A DNA stretch of 64,000 nucleotides from Roseateles aquatilis. Lineage in GTDB: Bacteria; Pseudomonadota; Gammaproteobacteria; Burkholderiales; Burkholderiaceae_C. The position numbers and the translations under genes are program-made. The notes under the pieces were generated by a model. It searched no databases, was not told the DNA's origin, and worked only from the letters and a program-made list of their open reading frames with translations. The first letter of the stretch is position 1. The number at the start of each line of letters is the position of its first letter. Shown piece after piece: positions 49,924 to 57,502 of this stretch. Location of the stretch: contig NZ_NIOF01000002.1 in the NCBI RefSeq assembly GCF_002205645.1, positions 248,001 to 312,000 on the forward strand. The letters are read 5' to 3'.

Positions 49924-50748
49924 ATGTCCAGGATCACCGCTTTCAACGAGGGGCTGTTCTTCGGCCGGAACGTCGGACGCAACGACCACGATGCGATTCG
50001 CGCGCGGATCGCGGACTGGGATGCGCGGAGCGTCCCCGGCGAAGGCAACGATCCTTGCGATCGGCCGCCGCGCGGGCAAGGCGAGCCGCCGCCCTCGACG
50101 TCCGCCGTGCTGAGGCGGCCCATGCACTTTCATGTCGCCAGGCTCGGTCGATCGCAGCAGGTGCGACCGCCGCCAGGGCATGCGCCGCTGGCGAAGGCGG
50201 AAAGCACGTCCATCGCGCCGTCGGCCAGCGGCGCTGGCGCCGCGGCCGCCGTCGGAGGGCCTCGATGGACGGCCAGTACGTCCACGCAGTTCTTCCAGAC
50301 GGTGGCCATCTGCGACCACCGCAGCGATCAGGTCCAGGCGTTGTCTGACCGCATGACCGCACCGACGGGTCTGAAGGGCTGGTGGCGGCGCGTGACCGGA
50401 CCGAGGCAACCATCGGTCCACGAACTGGCTTCGAATCTGGCGCGGCCGTTGCTCCACGAACTGCGAAACACACCGGCGCTCGGCGACCCGAGGCAGACCT
50501 TCGACGCGCTGAGCGAGCGGCTTGTCCGCCACAGTTTCGATGCGTTGGACGAGGTGGGACGCGGGCGCTGGACGGAGCGGGTCAACGGCTCCGTCAAGGG
50601 CAGCTTCGCAGCGGCTCTGCGGTATCAGGAAAAGCTCTGCGGCGATCTGGACCTGGATTGTCAACACACCTCGAAGATCGAAGCGGAGATCGCCACGCTG
50701 ATGGTGCTGCGGCGCATGAAGGAGGTCGCCACGGCGAAGCGCGGCTGA
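49924..50748 (+). CDS. Hypothetical protein, basic, partly disordered
   Basis: A 274-residue protein I do not recognise. The ATG follows GAAAGGAACGACC. Residues 1-40 include MSRITAFNEGLFFGRNVGRN. The stretch to about 115 is Pro/Ser/Ala-rich and probably disordered, and the C-terminal 150 residues look helical with conserved-looking charge patterns. There is no signal peptide and no membrane helix. The gene beside it is similar in style. A type III effector or other host- or cell-targeted protein is conceivable, but no hrp-type box was found. Confidence 0.6.
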   Translation: MSRITAFNEGLFFGRNVGRNDHDAIRARIADWDARSVPGEGNDPCDRPPRGQGEPPPSTSAVLRRPMHFHVARLGRSQQVRPPPGHAPLAKAESTSIAPSASGAGAAAAVGGPRWTASTSTQFFQTVAICDHRSDQVQALSDRMTAPTGLKGWWRRVTGPRQPSVHELASNLARPLLHELRNTPALGDPRQTFDALSERLVRHSFDALDEVGRGRWTERVNGSVKGSFAAALRYQEKLCGDLDLDCQHTSKIEAEIATLMVLRRMKEVATAKRG

Positions 50749-50892
50749 ACGGCCCACCCCGGTCCCCCGCCACCGCATGAGGCCCGCCGATGCTGGGCCC
50801 TCGCCACGTGATTGGGTTGTCATGTGCCGTCAAGGTTCGGATGCACACAGCGTCGTGGCTCGCGCGGGCGGGCCGAGAGCGAAACCAGCGAC

Positions 50893-51858
50893 ATGCCGAA
50901 CATTGCATCGATCTCCGCGTTCTTCACGCGTTGTCTTGGGTTTGAGCCGGACTTCGGACGAAAGCCGACGTCCGCCGACACGAAGGCCTCGCCGTTCGAG
51001 TTGCTGTCGGCCGCTCGAAAGCCGAAAACGCTGCCGAACTGGCGCCTCGCCGAGGGCGTCACGGCATGGAAGGACGCGTTGCGGTCGGGGCTGTCGTCCA
51101 CGTCGGCGCCACTGGCGTCCGGGGGTGTCCTGCCGAGCATCGCCATCGAACGGGGCGCCCGGCGAGACAGCGACCTGCTCGTGCATCTGGCCGATCTGGC
51201 GTTGAACCGGGGCGTGGCCAGCGTGGCGGTGCCCGTCACGGCCGAGCCCGATGCCCGCACCGCCGCCCCGCACCGCTCGCTGGTCGAGCGCCTGCTCGGC
51301 GGGGAGCTGTCGGTCACGGGGGCGTCCCCTTGCCACGGTGAGTTGTCGATCAAGACCCGACCGCGACCGGAGCAGTCGCGGAACGTCTCCGGCGTGATCG
51401 ACGTCATCGTCGAAGGCGAGGGCGGGCTTCGGTACGTGAGGACCCTCTCGGTTCACGCGCTGCCGCTGAACGGGCCGCGGCAATTCGCCGAGCGCTTGCG
51501 CTCGGCCCTGGTGCTGGGCGCGCGTTATCGCTCCGAGCCGGTCCGGTCCGGTCTGGGCAAGCCCCCTCACTGCGCCGGGTCCGCCGAGCCGGTGGCCGGT
51601 GTCGCCGTGCCGGGCGTGGCCCTGATCCACGACCTGGGCGCCGAGTCGCTGGGGCCGTGCATCGCGGCGGTGGACCGGCTGCGGGCGGGTCGATCGTCCC
51701 GTCGCGCGGTCGGGGCGGCGGCCGCGGCGGTCGAGAAGGCGAATCGACCGCGATTGCCGCCGCCGCCGCGCGATCCGCGGCGCGATTGGCGTGCTCCGGT
51801 GGTGGTGCCGATCGGGCCGGTGTTGATCGCGCCCATCAAGCCGGACCGCCTGCGCTAG
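50893..51858 (+). CDS. Hypothetical protein, Arg/Pro-rich C-terminus
   Basis: A 321-residue protein I do not recognise. It starts MPNIASISAFFTRCLGFEPD, resembling the first residues of the gene upstream in having Ile-x-x-Phe near the start. A central part about residues 75-230 appears folded (alternating hydrophobic strands, DVIVEGEGGLRYVRTLSV), and the last 60 residues are rich in Arg and Pro. No signal peptide or transmembrane helix. It lies 144 bp after the previous unknown gene on the same strand and probably belongs with it. Confidence 0.6.
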   Translation: MPNIASISAFFTRCLGFEPDFGRKPTSADTKASPFELLSAARKPKTLPNWRLAEGVTAWKDALRSGLSSTSAPLASGGVLPSIAIERGARRDSDLLVHLADLALNRGVASVAVPVTAEPDARTAAPHRSLVERLLGGELSVTGASPCHGELSIKTRPRPEQSRNVSGVIDVIVEGEGGLRYVRTLSVHALPLNGPRQFAERLRSALVLGARYRSEPVRSGLGKPPHCAGSAEPVAGVAVPGVALIHDLGAESLGPCIAAVDRLRAGRSSRRAVGAAAAAVEKANRPRLPPPPRDPRRDWRAPVVVPIGPVLIAPIKPDRLR

Positions 51859-51918
51859 GGGGCGGCCGCCATCCGTGCGGGGCCACCGGCGGCGAGTGGG
51901 GCGTGCACAATCGCGCCC

Positions 51919-52578
51919 ATGCGACTCCTCCTGGTTGAAGACGACCTGATGATCGGCGAGCAACTGCTCGAGCTGTTGCGCGCCGAGGGCTATGCGGTGG
52001 ACTGGGTGCGTGACGGCGAGATCGCCGACACCGCGCTGCAGTCCCAGACCTACGACCTGGTGCTGCTCGACCTGGGCCTGCCCAAGCGCGACGGCATGAG
52101 CGTGCTGCAGGCGCTGCGCGGTCGCAAGCAGGCGGTGCCGGTGCTGATCGCCACCGCGCGCGACGCCACGGCGCAGCGCGTCGCCGGCCTCGACGCGGGC
52201 GCGGACGACTACGTGCTCAAGCCCTTCGAGCTGGATGAACTGCTGGCCCGCATCCGCGCGCTGCTGCGCCGCGCCGCCGGCCGCGCCGAGCCGGTCTACG
52301 AGCACATGGGCGTCAGCATCAACCCGGCCACGCGCGAGGTCACCGCCAACGGCCATCCGGTCACGCTGTCGGCGCGCGAGTGGGCGGTGCTGGAGCCGCT
52401 GCTGGCGCGTCCGGGCATGGTGCTGTCGCGTCAGCAACTGGAGGAAAAGCTCTACGGCTGGAAGGACGAGATCAGCAGCAACGCGGTCGAGGTCTACATC
52501 CACGGGCTGCGCAAGAAGCTCGGCGCGGAGCTGATCCAGAACGTGCGCGGCGTCGGTTATCGGGTGCCCAAGGAATGA
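51919..52578 (+). CDS. OmpR-family response regulator (QseB/PmrA-like)
   Basis: A 219-residue regulator. The receiver domain has Asp51 (LVLLDLGLPKRDG) and Lys in VLKPFE. The winged-helix DNA-binding domain spans about 125-219 and ends GVGYRVPKE. Sequence style is of the QseB/PmrA subgroup, which binds tandem TTAAG-type half sites. Its stop overlaps the kinase start (ATGA). A matching box lies at 53971-53987. Confidence 0.9.
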   Translation: MRLLLVEDDLMIGEQLLELLRAEGYAVDWVRDGEIADTALQSQTYDLVLLDLGLPKRDGMSVLQALRGRKQAVPVLIATARDATAQRVAGLDAGADDYVLKPFELDELLARIRALLRRAAGRAEPVYEHMGVSINPATREVTANGHPVTLSAREWAVLEPLLARPGMVLSRQQLEEKLYGWKDEISSNAVEVYIHGLRKKLGAELIQNVRGVGYRVPKE

Positions 52579-53975
52579 CCGGGCGCCGCCTGACGCTGCT
52601 GCCCCGTTCGCTGCGTTACCGGCTGCTGCTGTTCCTGCTCGGCGCGATGCTGATGAGCGCGCTGATCCAGGGCATGAGCGCCTACCGCAATGCGCTGATG
52701 GAGACCGACGAGATCTTCGACTACCAGATGCAGCAGGTGGCGCTGTCGCTGCGCGCGGGCATGGGCACCGGGCTGCCGTTGCCGCTGGGCGAAGAGCAGA
52801 GCATCGACCTGATCGTGCAGGTCTGGGGGCTGGACGGCACGCCGCTGTACCGCTCCGCCGGACCGGACTGGTTGCCGCAACGCGCGGTGCTGGGGTTCTC
52901 CAACGTCGAGCTGCGCGGCAAGCGCTATCGCGTGCTGGCGATCCAGGGGCGCTTCCAGGTCGTGCAGGTCGCGCAGGACATCGCCGTGCGTCAGCGCATG
53001 GCCGGTCAACTGGCGTGGCGCACCGTGCTGCCGACGGCGCTGATGCTGCCGATGCTGGCGCTGGTCGTCTGGTGGGTGGTCAGCCACTCGCTGGCGCCGC
53101 TGGAGCGGGTCCGGCAGCAGCTGTCGCGCCGCGTCGCGCAAGACCTGGCCCCGGTCGACGAGTCGGATGTACCGAGCGAGGTGCAGCCGCTGGTCGGCGA
53201 ACTCAACGGCCTGCTGGATCGCGTGCGGCAGGCCTTCGACAAGCAGCAGCAGTTCGTCGCCGACGCGGCGCACGAGTTGCGCTCGCCGCTGGCGGCGCTG
53301 AAGTTGCAGTTGCAGTCGGTCAAGCGCGCGCCGGACGAGGCGGCGCGGGCGCAGGCGCTGGAGCGGCTGGGGCTGGGCATCGACCGGGCCTCGCACCTGA
53401 TCGAACAACTGCTGGCGCTCGCCCGCCAGGACAGCGCCAAGGCGCAGGCGCCGGCGCAGCCGCTGCCGCTGGACGCGCTGTGCCGCGCGGTCGTCATCGA
53501 CGGCGCGACGCTGGCGCAGGCGCGCGGTGTCGACCTGGGCCTGGGGCGCTGCGACGCGGCGCAGGTCGACGGCCATCCCGAAGCGCTGACCATGCTGCTG
53601 CGCAACCTCGTGGACAACGGCATCAAGTACGGCCGCAGCCGCGTCGACCTCAGCCTGGAGCGCAGCGGCGGCCAGGCGCTGCTGGTCGTGGAGGACGACG
53701 GCCCCGGTATTCCCGACGCGGAGCGTGGACGGGTCTTCGACCGCTTCTACCGCTCCGAATCGCAAGCGCAGCAGGCGCCCGGCAGCGGCCTCGGGCTGGC
53801 GCTGGTGCGCAGCATCGCGCAGGACCACGGCGGCGCGCTGCGACTGGGGCACAGCACCGCGCTGGGCGGACTGCGCGTCGAGCTGGCCCTGCCGTTGTCG
53901 CGGCGCGGGCAGACGGCCGCGCCGGCCTTGCCGCCCGCGTCCGCGCCCCAGCCGCCGAGCCTGCCGCCAGCTTAA
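52575..53975 (+). CDS. Sensor histidine kinase (QseC/PmrB-like)
   Basis: A 466-residue inner-membrane kinase with helices at about 12-32 and 148-170 and a short periplasmic sensor between them. A HAMP-like linker is followed by the phosphoacceptor His233 in DAAHELRSPLAALK and an ATPase domain with VDNGIKYGRS, DDGPGIP and GSGLGLALV. Forms a two-component system with the gene before it. The stop codon lies inside a PmrA-type operator. Confidence 0.9.
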   Translation: MTGRRLTLLPRSLRYRLLLFLLGAMLMSALIQGMSAYRNALMETDEIFDYQMQQVALSLRAGMGTGLPLPLGEEQSIDLIVQVWGLDGTPLYRSAGPDWLPQRAVLGFSNVELRGKRYRVLAIQGRFQVVQVAQDIAVRQRMAGQLAWRTVLPTALMLPMLALVVWWVVSHSLAPLERVRQQLSRRVAQDLAPVDESDVPSEVQPLVGELNGLLDRVRQAFDKQQQFVADAAHELRSPLAALKLQLQSVKRAPDEAARAQALERLGLGIDRASHLIEQLLALARQDSAKAQAPAQPLPLDALCRAVVIDGATLAQARGVDLGLGRCDAAQVDGHPEALTMLLRNLVDNGIKYGRSRVDLSLERSGGQALLVVEDDGPGIPDAERGRVFDRFYRSESQAQQAPGSGLGLALVRSIAQDHGGALRLGHSTALGGLRVELALPLSRRGQTAAPALPPASAPQPPSLPPA

Positions 53976-53987
53976 GAGCGACCTAAG
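53971..53987 (+). promoter_or_regulatory. PmrA/QseB-type box upstream of degP
   Basis: CTTAAG-AGCGA-CCTAAG is a direct repeat of hexamers with a 5-bp spacer, the form of the PmrA box (YTTAAK-N5-YTTAAK). It overlaps the stop codon of the kinase gene, 122 bp before the DegP start. The adjacent response regulator is of the subgroup that reads such sites. Confidence 0.6.
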
Positions 53988-54108
53988 CGAAGGTCCCCAC
54001 ACTTCAGCCATCGAGTCTGCACGCCGGTCCGTCGGACCGGGATCCGCGGGATCCAGACCCTCCGCGGACGTCGTCGCACGGCAGGCTCCCTGTTCTCAGG
54101 AGGCTCAG

Positions 54109-55695
54109 ATGGCTCAAGTGGAAAAGATGATCTCGCTGAAGAAACTGGTGTGGGCGCTGGCCGCGGCCGGCGTGCTGGGCGTGACCGGCGGCGCGCTGGC
54201 GATGCGCGACGCGAAGCTGACGCCGGCCGCGGCCACGTCCGACGGGACCGCCACGTCGACGGCGCCGTCGGCGCTGTCGACCGACACGCAGGTCGCCGCC
54301 GTCACCACGCCGCTGGCCAACGCCGCGGCCCCCGTCAACTACACGCCGCCGCCCGCCGGCATGCCCGACTTCGCGCAGATCGCCGCGACGCAGGGTCCGG
54401 CGGTGGTGAACATCAGCGTGTCGGGCACGGTGAAGATGCGCGCCTCGCGGGCGCCGCAACTGGATCCGGACGATCCCTTCTACGAATTCTTCCGCCGCTT
54501 CGGCGTTCCCGGCATGCCCGGCGGCCCGGGCGGCGGCGAGGGCGGCAGCCGCGAGGTTCGTGGCCAGGGCTCCGGCTTCATCGTCAGCGGCGACGGCATC
54601 GTCCTGACCAATGCCCACGTGGTGCAGGACGCGCAGGAAGTCGTCGTCAAGCTGACCGACCGCCGCGAGTTCCGCGCCAAGGTGCTGGGCAGCGACAAGT
54701 CCACCGACGTGGCGGTGCTCAAGATCGAGGCCAAGAACCTGCCCACGGTGCGGCTGGGCGCGACCAAGGACCTGCGCGTCGGCGAATGGGTGCTGGCGAT
54801 CGGCTCGCCCTTCGGTTTCGAGAACAGCGTCACCGCCGGCGTGATCAGCGCCAAGGGCCGCTCGCTGGGCCCGGACGAGAGCCGCGTGCCCTTCCTGCAG
54901 ACCGACGTCGCGATCAACCCCGGCAACTCCGGCGGCCCGCTGTTCAATGCGCGCGGCGAGGTGGTCGGCATCAACTCGCAGATCTACAGCGCGTCGGGCG
55001 GTTACCAGGGCCTGTCCTTCGCGATCCCGGTCGAGGTGGCCAACAAGGTGCGTGCCCAGATCGAGAAGGGTGGCAAGGTGCAGCACGCCAGGCTCGGCGT
55101 GATGGTGCAGGAGGTGAACCAGGGCTTCGCCGACTCCTTCAAGCTGGAACGCCCGGAGGGCGCGCTGGTGGCGAATGTGGAGGAGGGCGGTCCCGCGGCG
55201 AAGGCCGGCCTGCGCTCCGGTGACGTGATCCTGAGTTTCAAGGGCCAGCCCATCGTGGCCAGCGGGGACCTGCCCGCGCTGGTGGACCAGACCAGCCCCG
55301 GCGACAAGGTCGCGATCGAGGTCTGGCGCGGCGGCAAGCGCGAGACGCTGTCGGCGACCATGGGCAATGCCAACGACAAGGCCGCCAAGGTGGCCAAGGC
55401 GGACGACGCCAATGCTGGCGCGCACGGCAAGCTCGGCCTGGCGCTGCGTCCGCTGCAGCCCGAGGAGCGTCGCCAGCTCGGTACCCGCGACGGCTTGCTG
55501 ATCCAGGAGGTCAACGACGGCAGCGCCGCGGCGCGCGCCGGTGTGCGGCCGGGCGACGTGCTGCTGGCCGTCAACGGCACGCCGGTGCAATCGATCGAGC
55601 AGGTCCGCAGTGCGGTGCAGGGCGCCGACAAGTCGGTGGCGCTGCTGGTGCAGCGCGGCGGCGACAAGATCTTCGTGCCGGTGCGCATCGGCTGA
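54109..55695 (+). CDS. degP: Periplasmic serine protease/chaperone, Do/DegP family
   Basis: A 528-residue HtrA protease. The N-terminal hydrophobic segment (about 11-32) exports it. The catalytic triad is His170 (TNAHVV), Asp200 (STDVAVLK) and Ser274 (GNSGGPL). A PDZ domain lies at about 310-405 and a second at about 440-525. A long Ala/Thr-rich linker precedes the protease domain. An excellent ribosome site (CAGGAGG) sets the start. It degrades or refolds damaged envelope proteins. It follows a two-component system whose predicted box is in the intergenic space. MucD is the alternative name. Confidence 0.93.
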   Translation: MAQVEKMISLKKLVWALAAAGVLGVTGGALAMRDAKLTPAAATSDGTATSTAPSALSTDTQVAAVTTPLANAAAPVNYTPPPAGMPDFAQIAATQGPAVVNISVSGTVKMRASRAPQLDPDDPFYEFFRRFGVPGMPGGPGGGEGGSREVRGQGSGFIVSGDGIVLTNAHVVQDAQEVVVKLTDRREFRAKVLGSDKSTDVAVLKIEAKNLPTVRLGATKDLRVGEWVLAIGSPFGFENSVTAGVISAKGRSLGPDESRVPFLQTDVAINPGNSGGPLFNARGEVVGINSQIYSASGGYQGLSFAIPVEVANKVRAQIEKGGKVQHARLGVMVQEVNQGFADSFKLERPEGALVANVEEGGPAAKAGLRSGDVILSFKGQPIVASGDLPALVDQTSPGDKVAIEVWRGGKRETLSATMGNANDKAAKVAKADDANAGAHGKLGLALRPLQPEERRQLGTRDGLLIQEVNDGSAAARAGVRPGDVLLAVNGTPVQSIEQVRSAVQGADKSVALLVQRGGDKIFVPVRIG

Positions 55696-55767
55696 CATCG
55701 GCCGGGGTCGGCCCGGCCCAGATTTTCCGGTCTCCCAACCAACCGCTGCCTGTGGCGGTTGCTCCGT

Positions 55768-55801
55768 GGGCCCGCGCGTGGTGGCGCGGGCCCTTTTTTT
55801 T
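55768..55801 (+). terminator. Strong rho-independent terminator
   Basis: The 10-bp stem GGGCCCGCGC/GCGCGGGCCC has a 6-nt loop (GTGGTG) followed by eight T residues. It ends the degP transcript. Confidence 0.95.
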
Positions 55802-55902
55802 CGCGGCCTTCGTCGACGCCAGGGTGATCCTGCGTGTCGGCCTCCGGTGGCGGCGCGTGTCCCGCATTGACCCCGATGGCACGCCGAATCAGGGCTGGCA
55901 TC

Positions 55903-56862
55903 ATGCGCGCCATGTCGTCCTCGCCCTCGACCCCCCAACCGCCCACCGCGACGCCGCGGTCCGCCGTCCGCGAGCAGAGCCAGCGCGCCATCGACGCGTT
56001 CATCGAGGCGCTGTGGATCGAGGAAGGCCTGTCGCGCAACACGCAGCTCGCCTATCGGCGCGACCTGCAGCTGCTGGCCGACTGGCTGGCGGCGCAGCCC
56101 GGGCAGTCGCTCGACCAGGCGTCGGAGGTGGACCTGATGGGGTATGCCGGCAGCCGCCACGAGGGCAGCAAGGCGACCTCGACGAATCGCCGCCTGTCGG
56201 TCTTCAAGCGCTACTACCGCTGGGCGCTGCGCGAGCGCCGCGTCGTGCGTGATCCGACGCTCAAGATGCTCGCCGCGAAACGGACGGTGCGGTTGCCAGG
56301 GACGCTGACGCAGGCGCAGATCGAGGCGTTGCTCGACGCGCCCGATGTCGGTACCGCGCAGGGCCTGCGCGACCGCGCGATGCTGGAGCTCATGTACGCC
56401 AGCGGTCTGCGCGTCACCGAACTGGTGACGCTCAAGAGTGTCCATGTCGGCCTGCGCGAGGCGGTGCTGCGCATCACCGGCAAGGGCGGCAAGGAGCGGC
56501 TGGTGCCGTTCGGCGAGGAGGCGCATGCCTGGCTGATGCGTTACCTGCGCGAGGCGCGGTCGCTGCTGCTGACGGCGCAGAACACCGATGACCTGTTCCT
56601 GACGAAACTCGGCAAGGCGATGACGCGGGAGACCTTCTGGCGGCTGGTCAAGAAGTACGCGCTGATCGGCGGCATCACCAGCCCGATCTCGCCGCACACC
56701 TTGCGGCATGCCTTTGCCACGCATCTGCTGAACCATGGCGCGGATTTGCGTGCGGTGCAGCTGTTGTTGGGCCATGCGGACCTGTCGACGACGCAGATCT
56801 ACACCCATGTGGCGCGGGAGCGCCTCAAGGCGCTGCACGCCGCACATCACCCGCGGGGCTGA
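55903..56862 (+). CDS. xerD: Tyrosine recombinase XerD
   Basis: A protein of about 319 residues that resolves chromosome dimers at dif with XerC. The N-terminal SAM-like domain (about 20-110) binds DNA. The catalytic domain has Arg in ASGLRVTELV, Lys in GKGGKERLVPF, and HTLRHAFATHLL, LLGHADLSTTQIYTH carrying the His, Arg and nucleophile Tyr. Several start codons are possible within 80 bp; the chosen one has AGGG about 9 bp upstream. It is not next to the prophage and is the host enzyme. Confidence 0.92.
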   Translation: MRAMSSSPSTPQPPTATPRSAVREQSQRAIDAFIEALWIEEGLSRNTQLAYRRDLQLLADWLAAQPGQSLDQASEVDLMGYAGSRHEGSKATSTNRRLSVFKRYYRWALRERRVVRDPTLKMLAAKRTVRLPGTLTQAQIEALLDAPDVGTAQGLRDRAMLELMYASGLRVTELVTLKSVHVGLREAVLRITGKGGKERLVPFGEEAHAWLMRYLREARSLLLTAQNTDDLFLTKLGKAMTRETFWRLVKKYALIGGITSPISPHTLRHAFATHLLNHGADLRAVQLLLGHADLSTTQIYTHVARERLKALHAAHHPRG

Positions 56863-56980
56863 AGGCGCGAGGGTGGTCGGCCGGGCTCGCGAACCCTTCC
56901 GCGACGGCCCGACACCAACCCCGCATCCCCTCCTTTCCGGACCGGCCCGCTTGCCCGGCATGCGGCCTTCCGCCCTCCGC

Positions 56981-57502
56981 ATGACCTTCATTCCCACCTT
57001 TGCCGCCCATCCCCGTCTCGACGGCTGGTCCCAGCCTTCCTGGTCCACGCGGCAACCACCCCCGAACACGCCCTGGCCGCCGCTGGATCCGGGCATCAAC
57101 CCCGCGCATCTGCTGCATCTGGAGCACGACGTCCTGGGTCTTCCCCCCAGCATTCCCACATATCTCAACGCGACGATGCTGCCTTTCACTGGCAGCTATC
57201 TGCCGCCGGTCATGCAGGCCGCCTTGCCGCCCGTGGGCACCCCCTTGCATCCGCAAGGGTTCATCGGCTTCCTGGCTGGGCTGCATCAGCAGAGCATCAC
57301 CGACGTGATGATGGTGCGTGGGGGCCAGGGGACGTTCGGATCGCCGCTGCTGCAGCAACTCGGCCGCCCGGGGCAGTCGGTGACCTGCTCGGTGCCCGGG
57401 GCGGACGGCCAGCCGGTGACGGCCACGGTCTATCGCACCGATGTGCCTTGCGAGGATGGCAGCTGGCTGATGCAGTCGATCTGTCGCATGGGGCGCGCAT
57501 GA
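56981..57502 (+). CDS. Hypothetical protein, Pro-rich
   Basis: A 173-residue protein with no recognised domain and no signal peptide. The N-terminal half is Pro/Leu-rich and probably flexible; the C-terminal part has two cysteines (SVTCSVPGADG, DVPCEDG). There is no clear ribosome site; an in-frame ATG 21 bp upstream is an alternative start. Its stop overlaps the start of the next gene (ATGATG region), so both are produced together. Confidence 0.5.
   Translation: MTFIPTFAAHPRLDGWSQPSWSTRQPPPNTPWPPLDPGINPAHLLHLEHDVLGLPPSIPTYLNATMLPFTGSYLPPVMQAALPPVGTPLHPQGFIGFLAGLHQQSITDVMMVRGGQGTFGSPLLQQLGRPGQSVTCSVPGADGQPVTATVYRTDVPCEDGSWLMQSICRMGRA

Noticed and set aside
49820-50892. hrp/PIP-type boxes upstream of the unrecognised pair
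   Set aside because: TTCG motifs are present but no second TTCG at the required spacing; no GGAACC-N15-CCAC either.
54004-57189. 1061-residue minus-strand ORF over degP and xerD
   Set aside because: Antisense of two clear genes and of a strong terminator; no domain and no ribosome site.
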